A DNA stretch of 64,000 nucleotides from positions 1-64,000 of the forward strand of contig CAZOKN010000004.1 of the NCBI GenBank assembly GCA_964580525.1, written 5' to 3'. The notes under the pieces were generated by a model that was given only the letters and a program-made list of their open reading frames with translations, made no database searches and was not told the origin of the DNA. The stretch is from CAZOKN01 sp964580525. Its GTDB lineage: Bacteria > Pseudomonadota > Alphaproteobacteria > Rickettsiales > UBA6187. Positions 53,319 to 62,232 of the stretch are shown here, piece by piece. The position numbers and the translations under genes were made by a program. Position 1 is the first letter of the stretch. Each line of letters opens with the position of its first letter.

Positions 53319-53666
53319 TTGAAAATGATTTTTAAGAAATGTATTTTTATAGTCGGTCTTTGCTTACCTCACCTGGCTGATGCGCAGGTGATAAGTGTAG
53401 AAAATAAACTTTATGTTGCAGAAGGAACTTATAATCCTGGCAGGATTTATGTTGTGAATCCGCCAAAGATTACGGATAGCGAAAATTTTGAAGAAAATCT
53501 TAATTATTTAATATACTATCCGGTTGGTGCGGCAGAATATTATAAGCCTTATATGGAGATGTATAAGCAAGCACTGGAAAAATATAAAACTGTTGTGGCA
53601 TTCACTCAGAAGTCTAAGAGCAAGTCAAGCAGGCCTTATTATCCTATTTACTTCGATGGCGAATAG
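53319..53666 (+). CDS. Small secreted protein of unknown function
   Basis: A 115-residue protein with a signal peptide (about residues 1-22, ending ADA/QV). The mature part is Tyr-rich and ends in SRPYYPIYFDGE. The next lipoprotein ends in a similar YGYPIYLD motif, suggesting a shared recognition or assembly tail. AGGAG (53306-53310) is well spaced for a TTG start at 53319; ATG 53325 is the alternative. I recognise no family. It is the first gene of a three-gene exported cluster. Confidence 0.7.
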   Translation: MKMIFKKCIFIVGLCLPHLADAQVISVENKLYVAEGTYNPGRIYVVNPPKITDSENFEENLNYLIYYPVGAAEYYKPYMEMYKQALEKYKTVVAFTQKSKSKSSRPYYPIYFDGE

Positions 53667-53716
53667 TAAATTTTCTCCCATAATAAAAAAATATTAAAGA
53701 AGATCAAGATTAGTCT

Positions 53717-53744
53717 TTGAATTATAGGGAATTTGTATTATATT
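53717..53744 (+). promoter_or_regulatory. Possible promoter of the lipoprotein gene
   Basis: TTGAAT (53717-53722) and TATATT (53739-53744) are spaced by 16 bases in the 125-base gap before the lipoprotein gene. Confidence 0.4.
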
Positions 53745-53791
53745 GCACCGCGGTATAAATTAATCCATATTAGTTAGGTTTCTGGTTTCCG

Positions 53792-54235
53792 ATGAAGAGG
53801 TTTGTATTTTCTTCAGTCAATGTTATGTTTTTTGTGGCGCTATTTCTTTCAGGATGCGTTAGGGAACATTACATGTCGGGTTCTGGCGGCACTGTTGACC
53901 AATATAATTCAGGCGAAATGGCAAAAGACTGGAGATCTCAGTTGAAAAGCGGTGGTGCTCCGAGTTATGACTATCCTCAGGATAATGATAGCGAATACTA
54001 CGTTCCGAAAAAACCTGTGCCTGGTAGAGTTGTTCAGCCTGCGCCGGCTCCAACTCCTGCTCCTGTAGTTCCTCAATACACATATCCGAAGGGCTATAAA
54101 GAAGATTTAGACTCTGGTTATGATGGTTATGTATATCCTAAATATGATCCGGATGCGGATAATGAAGGATATGGCGGAACTATAAGTAAGCAAAGAAAAG
54201 TTGATAAGTACGGTTATCCTATTTACTTGGATTAG
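53792..54235 (+). CDS. Lipoprotein with Pro/Tyr-rich body
   Basis: A 147-residue predicted lipoprotein: hydrophobic signal peptide and lipobox LSGC, so lipid-attached at Cys22. The mature part is low-complexity, Gly/Tyr/Asp/Pro-rich, with an alternating Pro-Ala stretch (AP-rich, about 90-103). It then has repeated YPK words (YTYPKGYKED, YVYPKYDPDA) and a C-terminal YGYPIYLD. It could span the periplasm as an extended rod. No family recognised. The TPR lipoprotein gene starts two bases after its stop. Confidence 0.75.
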   Translation: MKRFVFSSVNVMFFVALFLSGCVREHYMSGSGGTVDQYNSGEMAKDWRSQLKSGGAPSYDYPQDNDSEYYVPKKPVPGRVVQPAPAPTPAPVVPQYTYPKGYKEDLDSGYDGYVYPKYDPDADNEGYGGTISKQRKVDKYGYPIYLD

Positions 54236-54237
54236 TC

Positions 54238-55083
54238 ATGATAAACAGGACTTTGCTTTGTATTTTATTATTATGTTGTCTGGCTGCTTGCCGCAATTCT
54301 CCTGTTCAAAAAGATATTCCAGCTAATTATACTGATAGCTCTAAAGCTGCAGCAGATGATGAATTTCACGAGGCAAATTATAAAAAAGCTGCCGAACTAT
54401 ATGCAAAGTTTGCTGATAAAAACAGTAGTTCTGAAACGCTTTTTAATTATGCAGAATCTTTGAGAATTTCAGGCAATATAGCAAAAGCGAAAGATTATTA
54501 TGATATGGCGATTGCGAAAGAATCTGGAATGCTTGCTGCAATTGAAGGAAAAAGTCTTTGCTATATACAGGAAGGCAAGTTTAAAGAAGCCCAAAATTTA
54601 TTGGAAGAGGTTGTATCCAGAGATGCCTCAAGATGGCGGTCGATCAATGCTCTGGGTGTTGTTTATGCAATGAATGGCAATCTTAATAAAGCCCTGGAAT
54701 ATTATAATATTGCGTTGGATGTAAGTAAAAATAATCCTGCAGTTTTGAATAATATGGCTCTTTCTTTAACATTTAGTGGTGATAAAGAGCGTGGCAAAAA
54801 GCTTTTGGAAAAAACTCTTAGCAATCTTGATTTAGCAAAAGATAAAAAACAGAAAATTGAATATAATCTCGCGCTTATATATGGAATATCGGGAGATATG
54901 GACAAGGCTAAATCGATATTGGCCAAATATTTGCCTGAGGCAGAAGTTTATAATAATCTTGGTGTTTATGCCAAGATGGCTAAAAATGATGATTTAGCAA
55001 AAGAATATCTTAGCAAAGCCCTTTCGAGCAGTCCTGTGTATTATGATAAAGCAGGAAAAAATCTTGAGACCATTGCAAGATAA
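54238..55083 (+). CDS. TPR-repeat lipoprotein (TadD-like)
   Basis: A 281-residue lipoprotein: signal peptide with lipobox LAAC, then about six tetratricopeptide repeats (for example ALGVVYAMNGNLNKALEYYN and LALIYGISGDMDKAKSIL). TPR lipoproteins such as TadD and PilF act as pilotins or assembly factors for pili and secretin complexes. Here, directly behind another lipoprotein, it may assemble an envelope structure. There are no tad or secretin genes in the window, so TadD is only a resemblance. Confidence 0.8.
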   Translation: MINRTLLCILLLCCLAACRNSPVQKDIPANYTDSSKAAADDEFHEANYKKAAELYAKFADKNSSSETLFNYAESLRISGNIAKAKDYYDMAIAKESGMLAAIEGKSLCYIQEGKFKEAQNLLEEVVSRDASRWRSINALGVVYAMNGNLNKALEYYNIALDVSKNNPAVLNNMALSLTFSGDKERGKKLLEKTLSNLDLAKDKKQKIEYNLALIYGISGDMDKAKSILAKYLPEAEVYNNLGVYAKMAKNDDLAKEYLSKALSSSPVYYDKAGKNLETIAR

Positions 55084-55098
55084 AAAGCGTGGCTAGCT

Positions 55099-55674
55099 CT
55101 AGGCGGCGGGTGCGCCTACACCCCAGCCCATACCCTGACCATGTCCTCCGACTGTCGGAGTTGGAGTAGGTGAGAAAAATCCCATTGATTTACGAGGAAC
55201 TGGCTCACCGCCAGTTAAGCCTGGTATGGCTGTTCCCTCAACTGCTGTAAAAGGTGTGCTGCTTGAGCTGTTAGCATTTGTTGATCCGCTTGAGCCGGAA
55301 GAAGCTGTTGCTGTGCCATCTGATCCAGAAGAAACATTTCCTCCAGAACCTGCTAAAGCGCCATCTTTTCCATGACTGCTCAGAGTGTTTTTAAACATAT
55401 CTTCTTTTGATTCAAACATATCAAAGAAGCCTTTAAGAAAGCTGTTTTCGCGCAAAGCTCCATCAAAGTATTTTAACAGGAAGCCTTTTACATTCTCAAG
55501 GCTAAAGCCTTGAGCCCATTTTTTTTCTGATAAAAACCCTGCAGCTGCGTTTAATCCTCCGCCGAACAGAGACTGCATCGCTCCGCTGAATGCGCCGGGG
55601 CCATGGGCGCCGCCATTACCAAATGCCGCACCAGAAGCGATCGCTGTATTTAAACCCTGTTCAGGACCTGCCAT
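55099..55674 (-). CDS. Gly/Ser-rich protein of unknown function
   Basis: About 191 residues from ATG 55674 (TTG 55680 is also possible). There is no signal peptide. A Gly/Ala-rich start (AIASGAAFGNGG) leads into a helical core around residues 45-95 with several aromatic residues (KGFLLKYFDGALRENSFLKG). A Ser/Gly/Thr low-complexity linker and a Pro/Thr-Pro tail ending in a Gly-rich GHGQGMGWGVG follow. Composition is like a surface-exposed or secreted protein lacking a Sec signal, possibly exported by another route. It lies downstream of a sensor kinase gene on the same strand. Confidence 0.55.
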   Translation of the reverse strand: MAGPEQGLNTAIASGAAFGNGGAHGPGAFSGAMQSLFGGGLNAAAGFLSEKKWAQGFSLENVKGFLLKYFDGALRENSFLKGFFDMFESKEDMFKNTLSSHGKDGALAGSGGNVSSGSDGTATASSGSSGSTNANSSSSTPFTAVEGTAIPGLTGGEPVPRKSMGFFSPTPTPTVGGHGQGMGWGVGAPAA

Positions 55675-55759
55675 AACCAAGCTTCTATTATTTACAAATC
55701 TACACAGTAATTATAGCACAATAAACTTAAAATGGGAAGAGGTTAGCAATGGCTTGGAA

Positions 55760-57607
55760 TCAGTCCTTATTAAGGTTTTTTGGCAAGTTTATTATAACCT
55801 CTGTACCATTGCCAAGGCTGCTAACTATGGTTAAATTACCCCCATGTTCTTCAACCAACATTTTGGCTACCCACAGGCCGAGTCCGGTTCCCTCTGAGCT
55901 CCTCGACAAAGCATTCTTCACGTAACCAAATTTTTCAAGAATTTTAGGAATGTCCTTTTTGGCAATTCCGACACCCTGATCTTTTATCGAGAGCTCAATG
56001 TTTTTTTCTGTATCTCTCAACGAAATCAAAATTTCTGAGTTAGGGTAAGAAAATTTAATAGCATTCGACAGTATATTTATGACGATCTGTTTTATACGCA
56101 TTTCATCAGCAAATATGAAAGGAATATCTGATTTTGCATTTATTTTTATAGCTATGTTTTTATGCTCAGATTTTTCAGCTAATATTTTGATACTTTCTGT
56201 GATTATATTCTTCAAATTGATATTTGTTTTATCTAGCTCCAATTTACCAACATCTGATCTTGATAAATCAAGTAAATCACTTACCACAACAAGCAGGCTT
56301 TTACCTGCATCGTAAATATCTTTTGAATATTCAAGATATTTAGGATTATTAACTGGTCCAAAAATTTCAGTTTTTATCATTTCAGAATAGCCAATTATTG
56401 CATTGAGTGGAGTGCGTAGCTCGTGACTCATATTGGCTAAAAAGTCTGATTTTGCTCTGTTGGCAGATTCTGCTTCTCTTTGAGACTCTAATAATTTTTT
56501 ATCTATGCGTTTTATACGTTTTATATAACTTTGAAGATAAATTAGTTTTTTAGCTAAATTTGTAGTTTCATAAGTTGGAGTTCTTGGAGCTTTTTTTACT
56601 GTCTGTCCGCGCATTATTTTATCTGCGGTATCGGATAGTTTTACTATAGGTAGTATTATGTGTTGTCTAAATAAAAATAGTAAAACCAAGAAAAAGCAGC
56701 TCATACCAGCAAGCTCAATTATTCTTGGCAAAAGGATCGAGTAAAATTCATTCGTTGTAAAAGATTTGTTAAATCCTGTTAAAATTATATAAGGGTAATT
56801 ATCCATTTTATTGTAGTGAGTATAAGATACATTTTCAATTTCTATAGGGGATATAAGTTCTCCATTTTTTTTGCTAGAAAAGAATGTTTTTTTACTGAAT
56901 ATGTTTTTAAAGAACTGGCTTTCTGGATCAATTTTGTTATCGATTGACTGCATAACTAGACTATAGTCAGTATCAAGTATAACATAACTAACGTGGCTGG
57001 AAGAGATAGCCTGCATTATTTTTTCAGATAGAAGCTCTATATTAAAGCCAACTACGATTGCTCCAATATAATTATCTGATTTATCTAAAATTCCTGTACC
57101 AGCAGGTATAACCCATTTGCCGCTGGGATTTCCAATGCCTGGTTTAGAGAGCTGTAAAATCCAGGGAGAAACTCTACATTTCCAAGTATAGCTTCTGTAA
57201 GACATATCTGGGGGATTTTTTACTATCCCATGTTGGCTATTAATAACTTGTCTATTATTCTTATCAACCCAATCGAATAGTGACCAAGAAAATAAGTTTG
57301 TGGCTCTGTACTGCTCACCGGAAGTTTTCTTGAATGTTGTATATATAAAATTTAGATCGGAAGGGTCTTTTTCAGCAATTTGTTTTCCCATGTACACTGA
57401 TATTCTATTGGTATAATCAAATATTTCTGACAAAATACTTTCTATTCTGTCTCCTTCTGTCTCAATAATGATGGAATTGTGATTCTTGTATGAGTTGTAG
57501 ATATATATACCAATAACAATTGACAATAAGAACGTCGACAATATAATCACGCTCGCAAAGGATAAATAATCTTTATATAAAGAGTACTTTCTGTGTTTTT
57601 GGGGCAT
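55760..57607 (-). CDS. Membrane sensor histidine kinase (orphan, second copy)
   Basis: A 615-residue kinase: membrane helix (about 17-37), large periplasmic sensor with a dCache-like pattern (WVIPAGTGILDKSDNYIGAI), second helix (about 294-314), and a HAMP-like linker (318-355). HisKA with His395 in NMSHELRTPLNAIIGYSEM and a HATPase domain with NILSNAIKFSYPNS, DQGVGI and GTGLGLWVAK follow. No receiver domain and no neighbouring response regulator. It resembles the kinase at 48089-49810, especially in the HisKA motif. Confidence 0.92.
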   Translation of the reverse strand: MPQKHRKYSLYKDYLSFASVIILSTFLLSIVIGIYIYNSYKNHNSIIIETEGDRIESILSEIFDYTNRISVYMGKQIAEKDPSDLNFIYTTFKKTSGEQYRATNLFSWSLFDWVDKNNRQVINSQHGIVKNPPDMSYRSYTWKCRVSPWILQLSKPGIGNPSGKWVIPAGTGILDKSDNYIGAIVVGFNIELLSEKIMQAISSSHVSYVILDTDYSLVMQSIDNKIDPESQFFKNIFSKKTFFSSKKNGELISPIEIENVSYTHYNKMDNYPYIILTGFNKSFTTNEFYSILLPRIIELAGMSCFFLVLLFLFRQHIILPIVKLSDTADKIMRGQTVKKAPRTPTYETTNLAKKLIYLQSYIKRIKRIDKKLLESQREAESANRAKSDFLANMSHELRTPLNAIIGYSEMIKTEIFGPVNNPKYLEYSKDIYDAGKSLLVVVSDLLDLSRSDVGKLELDKTNINLKNIITESIKILAEKSEHKNIAIKINAKSDIPFIFADEMRIKQIVINILSNAIKFSYPNSEILISLRDTEKNIELSIKDQGVGIAKKDIPKILEKFGYVKNALSRSSEGTGLGLWVAKMLVEEHGGNLTIVSSLGNGTEVIINLPKNLNKD

Positions 57608-57708
57608 TTACGTCCTGGCACGATTGCTTTTTGCTATATACATTATACATTAGTTAATATATTAATTTCAAAAAAAATAAAGTTTATTATTAAATAGGAA
57701 TTTTTGTT

Positions 57709-59175
57709 ATGCCAGTAGAGACGATAGCTCTAAGCCGAGAAAATGATGAAAGACAGAATGTTTTATCTTATCAGAATAAAGCTTACACGGATGCTTTGGA
57801 TGACATAGTTGCAAAAATTGAAAAGGCAAAGAAGGATGGCCAAAATTATATTGCTCAGGGGGTATATGAAAATTGGCTGGGAACTTTATCTGGTAAAGCA
57901 ATAGATGTAGAATCACTAGCTAAATTTGCAGCGGAAAAATATTTTGCAGAACAAATTCAGACAATATCAGATAATATACCTGCCGGGCCAGCTCTGAATA
58001 ATCAATTTTTCAATGAAATCTGGCTTTCTGATGAAAAATTAAATTTTGAACAAATTAAGCTTATTTTGGTTAATTATAGAGCATTGACGGATTTAACCCG
58101 TTTCTGTGTTGCAGTTGACTTTTTGGCTTCGCATGGTCAACTACAGAGTGAAACAAAAATTGCCGAAAACCTTAGCGAAGAAACTGGGGAAGGTAAGCCA
58201 GGTAGAGCTCATATAGAACTTCTTGATCAAGCGATAATAAGTATATTGGAGCGTGCAAAAGGTACAAAAATAGAAGGTGTAGAACTTAGCAATTTAAAGG
58301 AGGAACTGTTAAATGCTGCTGAGTCTTCTCTTATTTTAGAATCAACAATTTCTGCGAGAGATTTGGAGGAGAATCTGTATACTGGAAAGTTTATTGACGG
58401 TATAGGTATAATTAATTCTTTACTTCGGGGGAAGTATTCAGTTGAGGTTGTTGCTGGAATTGCGGCGGTTGCTGCTGCACACGAAGGTAAGGCTCCTGGT
58501 ATGTTAACTAAATTATTTGAAGGTGCTGTAAAATATTTTAAAGGAGGAGAGCCGCGACAAGTTCAAATTTCGGCCTTTAAGCCTTATTTTAGCGAGCATT
58601 TGGGTAGTGCTCTTGTTGATAGAGTAGTAGATAAAGTAATAGATGATGAGGAAGAAGAAGTAAGTAATAATCTGATAGAAGAAAATCGTTCAGTCAGTGG
58701 TAAAACGAGTAAACAGTTAAGAGCTGAAGGACAAGTTGAGCAGGCGCACAGAAAAGATGCAAACGATAATGTGGTTGACAGTATATTAGAATCAAAAGGG
58801 TTTTTTGATAGGTTGAATAATTTTGTGACGGCTAAAAAAGGAATGCAATTATTTTTAGAAGGACACGGTGCTTTTTGGAATGGTTTGGCGACAGAGATTA
58901 ATAAAAAAAATAAGGAAGTAGAATCTGAAAAGCCTAAACGTCTATCGTTAGATGGTTCTGAGCTACCAGGGCAGCAGTTAAGGCGAGCTAAGTCAATGAT
59001 AGATTTTAGAAGAAGTAATAGTTGGCCTCAGTATGAGAAAACTTATGAGAAAACTTGGGAGGCAAGTGTTGAGCAGGCAAGAAATGCTGAAAAAGCGAGA
59101 GAGTCTGAACAAATGAAAAAATCATTTGCTGAAAAAGCCTTAGACAGCAAACAATCTGATAAAGTTATTAACTAA
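57709..59175 (+). CDS. Large charged helical protein of unknown function
   Basis: A 488-residue cytoplasm-type protein (no signal peptide) with mostly helical, charged sequence. Features are a small Ala/Val-rich hydrophobic segment near residue 245 (VEVVAGIAAVAAAHEG), an acidic cluster DDEEEE near 308, and a C-terminal segment rich in Lys/Glu/Arg/Ser with a repeated YEKT word (about 445-455). No family recognised. It sits before the VirB4-like gene; a substrate or structural role is possible but unproven. Spacer 57608-57708 is AT-rich, and AGGAATTT precedes the ATG. Confidence 0.6.
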   Translation: MPVETIALSRENDERQNVLSYQNKAYTDALDDIVAKIEKAKKDGQNYIAQGVYENWLGTLSGKAIDVESLAKFAAEKYFAEQIQTISDNIPAGPALNNQFFNEIWLSDEKLNFEQIKLILVNYRALTDLTRFCVAVDFLASHGQLQSETKIAENLSEETGEGKPGRAHIELLDQAIISILERAKGTKIEGVELSNLKEELLNAAESSLILESTISARDLEENLYTGKFIDGIGIINSLLRGKYSVEVVAGIAAVAAAHEGKAPGMLTKLFEGAVKYFKGGEPRQVQISAFKPYFSEHLGSALVDRVVDKVIDDEEEEVSNNLIEENRSVSGKTSKQLRAEGQVEQAHRKDANDNVVDSILESKGFFDRLNNFVTAKKGMQLFLEGHGAFWNGLATEINKKNKEVESEKPKRLSLDGSELPGQQLRRAKSMIDFRRSNSWPQYEKTYEKTWEASVEQARNAEKARESEQMKKSFAEKALDSKQSDKVIN

Positions 59176-59297
59176 AAAGTTTAATTAGTAGTGTTTTTAT
59201 AAATTATTCTTTGCCTAAATAACTTTATGTAGTAGTTTCCAGGTCATACCTTCTTTATGTAGGTGGTAAATTTGTATGTCAATTTTATATTAGTTCA

Positions 59298-59693
59298 ATG
59301 CGTCCTAATTATAGCATTCTCATAGTTTCATTGTTTCTAACCATAGCGGTTTATTTTGGCTGGTATGAGTTTAATAAATCAACATTTGATAGCTTTGATT
59401 CATTAAAAATAGTCAGTACTGATGAAAAGAAATTTTATAACAGTTATGATGTTTTCTATAAGCTTGTAAAACAGGGTAAAAACAGTCTTGTTTTTGTGGC
59501 AAAAGATAATATAGAAATCAACATTTCCAGTCCTTTGGGCGATATTCAGAAAAACCTTTCTGCAGGTGAGGCATACTTCATAAATGTGGAAGAGAATCAG
59601 AGCATTTGGGTTGATAAGCCATATTCTATGGAAGTTTTTATTAACGACGAGGATAATACTTTTGTTGGTGTTTTTGAGGATTTGGTCAGCTAA
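59298..59693 (+). CDS. Single-helix membrane-anchored protein of unknown function
   Basis: A 131-residue protein: membrane anchor (about residues 6-23), then a soluble beta-rich domain of about 105 residues, probably periplasmic, with LVFVAKDNIEINISSPLGDI and several charged strands. It does not look like VirB3. The 122-base gap before it (59176-59297) shows no RNA gene or clear promoter. It is 145 bases upstream of the VirB4-like gene and may be part of the same apparatus. Confidence 0.6.
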   Translation: MRPNYSILIVSLFLTIAVYFGWYEFNKSTFDSFDSLKIVSTDEKKFYNSYDVFYKLVKQGKNSLVFVAKDNIEINISSPLGDIQKNLSAGEAYFINVEENQSIWVDKPYSMEVFINDEDNTFVGVFEDLVS

Positions 59694-59838
59694 TACTAAA
59701 TTTCTATAGTTTCTTCAAAAACTAAACTTATCTTGCACTTGTACCCAATTATTGTAAATTTAATAAAAATGGTTTAGGTTCTGCGTGGAGACGGCAGTTT
59801 TCGATTAATTTATACAACCCTGATAGTTGCTATTTAAC

Positions 59839-62232
59839 ATGCTGGATAAAATATTAGGTCGTAAGGCTAAGGGCGAGATCAGGCTTGAAGTTCCTGTACC
59901 TGATTTTATACCGTATGCCTGCCACTATGATCCTGGCACTATTCTCACAAAAAATGGCGAATTACTTCAAGTTATAAAGGTTACGGGCTTTTCCAAAGAG
60001 GTAAATTCTGCAAACGATCTTGAGCTACGCTCTATGGTTCGTAAGGCTATATTTGAAAACATTAAAAGCGATGATTTTGCGCTGTGGATTCACACAGTAA
60101 GGAGAAAGAAAAATCTTGATCCTGGAGGGGTTTTTTCATCAGGGTTTGCCGGCGGACTTAACAAATCTTGGCGTAGTAAAAATAAATTGGATGAGATGTA
60201 TGTCAACGAGGTTTATGTAAGCGTTATACGTGATAGTGCTTCTGTTAAGCTTTCAAAAGGAGGCAATTTTCTGCGTTCTATGTTTTTTCTGACGCTGAAA
60301 TCCCATCATGAGAAATTTCTTGAATCTACTCATAAAGAGCTATCTGCTGTTGTGGATGGGATGTTGGCTACTCTAAAGCCGTTTGGTGCGCAAAAGCTTA
60401 CTGTTGTTGAACATGAAGGGGTGTTCTATTCAGAACAGCTACAATTCTTTGCGAAGTTACTTAATCTTGCCGAAGTTCCTGTTGAAGTTCCTGTTAGTGA
60501 TATATCTGAATATCTGGCAACACATAGGGTTGCAATAGGCTTTAACACTATGGAGGTTAGGGGTGCGGCAGGTAAATATTTTGGTGCTGTGTTCACAATA
60601 AAAGAATATAGAGAGCTTTCCATTGATGTTTTGGATAGTGTGCTGCAATTGCCACAAGAGTTCATCATTACCCAAACGCTTGATTTTGTTAATAGTAAAA
60701 ATGCAATAAAAGAATTTGAATATCAGCGCTATGTATTAGAAGTTAGCCGTGATGAAAAGCTAAAGGAAATACTTGGTCTTGATGATATGTTTGTTAATAG
60801 GGGCGGCATATCATTTGGCAATAGCCATATGACAATGTTTATGATAGCGGACGATGTTAGGAAGCTTGAGAATAATATAGCAGCTGCAGTTTCCAAATTG
60901 AATAAACTTGGCATAGCAGTAACACGCAGGGATTTGCGTATGGAAGAGTGTTTTTGGGCACAATTGCCTGGAAATTTCTCTTATTTGTCACGTAGAAAGC
61001 CTATAAATACCTCACGTATTGGTGGTTTTGCGTCGCTTTACAATTTTCCTGCGGGCAGAAGGTCGGGAAATTTATGGGGGCCTGCAGTTACGGTATTTTA
61101 TACTACTATGGGAACGCCGTACTTTTTTAATTTTCACGAAGGTAATAATGGCCATACAACAATCATAGGGCCTTTTGGTTCTGGTAGGACTTTGCTTTTG
61201 AATTTCCTTGTAGCGGAGTCGAGAAAATTTAACGGCAAGCTATTTTTCTTCGATTATGAGGGTGCTTCAAAAATCTTTATCAAAGCTTTGGGTGGTTCTT
61301 ATAACCAAGTTTCGAACGTTGCCGGTGAGAATAATGCTTGTTTTAATCCTTTGTTATTGCCAGATAGCCTTGAAAGCAGGTCTTTTCTGAAAAAATGGAT
61401 GTTTATGTTGGCACAAAGTGGAGGTACTCAAGTTAGCGATGCTGAGAAAAGCCACTTAAGCAAGTTGGTGGATTATATTTATACTTTGCCGGAAGGACAA
61501 AGGCGAATATCAGCCATAGCCAAGTCTTTTGGGGCTATATCCCCAGGTTCATTGGGGGAGAGAATGGCGCTATGGTATGGACAAGGTAAATATGCCCATC
61601 TTTTTGATAATGATCGCAAGGAGATAGCTTTACTTGCAACTGGAGTGAATGGATTTGGTGTTGACCAGCTTGTTGATGATAAGTTTACCCGTGCTCCGGT
61701 TATTTCTTATCTTTTGCATAAAATAGAAATGTCATTGAGTGGGGTACCTACAATCATTGTACTTGATGAGTCTTGGAAGCTGCTGGATAATTCTATGTTT
61801 ACGCCAGATATATCGGAATGGTTGGATAGATTGAAGAAAAAGAACGCAATAGTTATATTCGTTGCGGAGGATTTACCTAGCAGCAGAGATGATGGAATTA
61901 CTGAAGTTATAAGCAAAAAGGTGGCAACTCAGATATTTACCCCTAATGTAGAAGCTGAGGATTCTAAGGCTGTTTATAAAGAAATTTGGGGCTTTTCTGA
62001 CCAAGAATTTGATATTTTTACCAGAGCAAGATCAGATAAAAAGCACTTTATGATACGGCAAGGAGGCAATACCGTGGTTGCCAGCGTTGATTTAAACGGC
62101 TTACAGGAAGTGTATGTCTTGTCAGGCGGCGGGAAAACTGCTACAATGGTTGAGAAAGTAATAGCGGAGATAGGGGACAATCCTGCGGATTGGTTGCCTG
62201 TTTTTTACGAGAGGGTTAAGCAGAATGCCTAA
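59839..62232 (+). CDS. virB4: Type IV secretion ATPase VirB4/TraC-like, altered Walker A
   Basis: A 797-residue (from ATG 59839) protein with the VirB4 layout: N-terminal domain of about 390 residues (LLQVIKVTGFSKEVNSANDL), a central linker, and a C-terminal ATPase domain. Walker B is intact (IIVLDESW near 639-646) and the Gln/Thr motif regions FVAEDLPSS are visible. The Walker A sequence reads GPFGSGRT with Arg450 where Lys is nearly invariant. Catalysis may be lost or altered. It would energise assembly of a type IV secretion or conjugation channel. The gap 59694-59838 is AT-rich with a weak TTGCAC/TAAATT pair. It overlaps the next gene by eight bases. Confidence 0.88.
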   Translation: MLDKILGRKAKGEIRLEVPVPDFIPYACHYDPGTILTKNGELLQVIKVTGFSKEVNSANDLELRSMVRKAIFENIKSDDFALWIHTVRRKKNLDPGGVFSSGFAGGLNKSWRSKNKLDEMYVNEVYVSVIRDSASVKLSKGGNFLRSMFFLTLKSHHEKFLESTHKELSAVVDGMLATLKPFGAQKLTVVEHEGVFYSEQLQFFAKLLNLAEVPVEVPVSDISEYLATHRVAIGFNTMEVRGAAGKYFGAVFTIKEYRELSIDVLDSVLQLPQEFIITQTLDFVNSKNAIKEFEYQRYVLEVSRDEKLKEILGLDDMFVNRGGISFGNSHMTMFMIADDVRKLENNIAAAVSKLNKLGIAVTRRDLRMEECFWAQLPGNFSYLSRRKPINTSRIGGFASLYNFPAGRRSGNLWGPAVTVFYTTMGTPYFFNFHEGNNGHTTIIGPFGSGRTLLLNFLVAESRKFNGKLFFFDYEGASKIFIKALGGSYNQVSNVAGENNACFNPLLLPDSLESRSFLKKWMFMLAQSGGTQVSDAEKSHLSKLVDYIYTLPEGQRRISAIAKSFGAISPGSLGERMALWYGQGKYAHLFDNDRKEIALLATGVNGFGVDQLVDDKFTRAPVISYLLHKIEMSLSGVPTIIVLDESWKLLDNSMFTPDISEWLDRLKKKNAIVIFVAEDLPSSRDDGITEVISKKVATQIFTPNVEAEDSKAVYKEIWGFSDQEFDIFTRARSDKKHFMIRQGGNTVVASVDLNGLQEVYVLSGGGKTATMVEKVIAEIGDNPADWLPVFYERVKQNA

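Noticed and set aside
59298..59693. VirB3 identity for the small membrane protein before virB4
   Set aside because: It has one N-terminal helix and a long soluble domain rather than VirB3's two short hydrophobic stretches, and 145 bases separate it from virB4.
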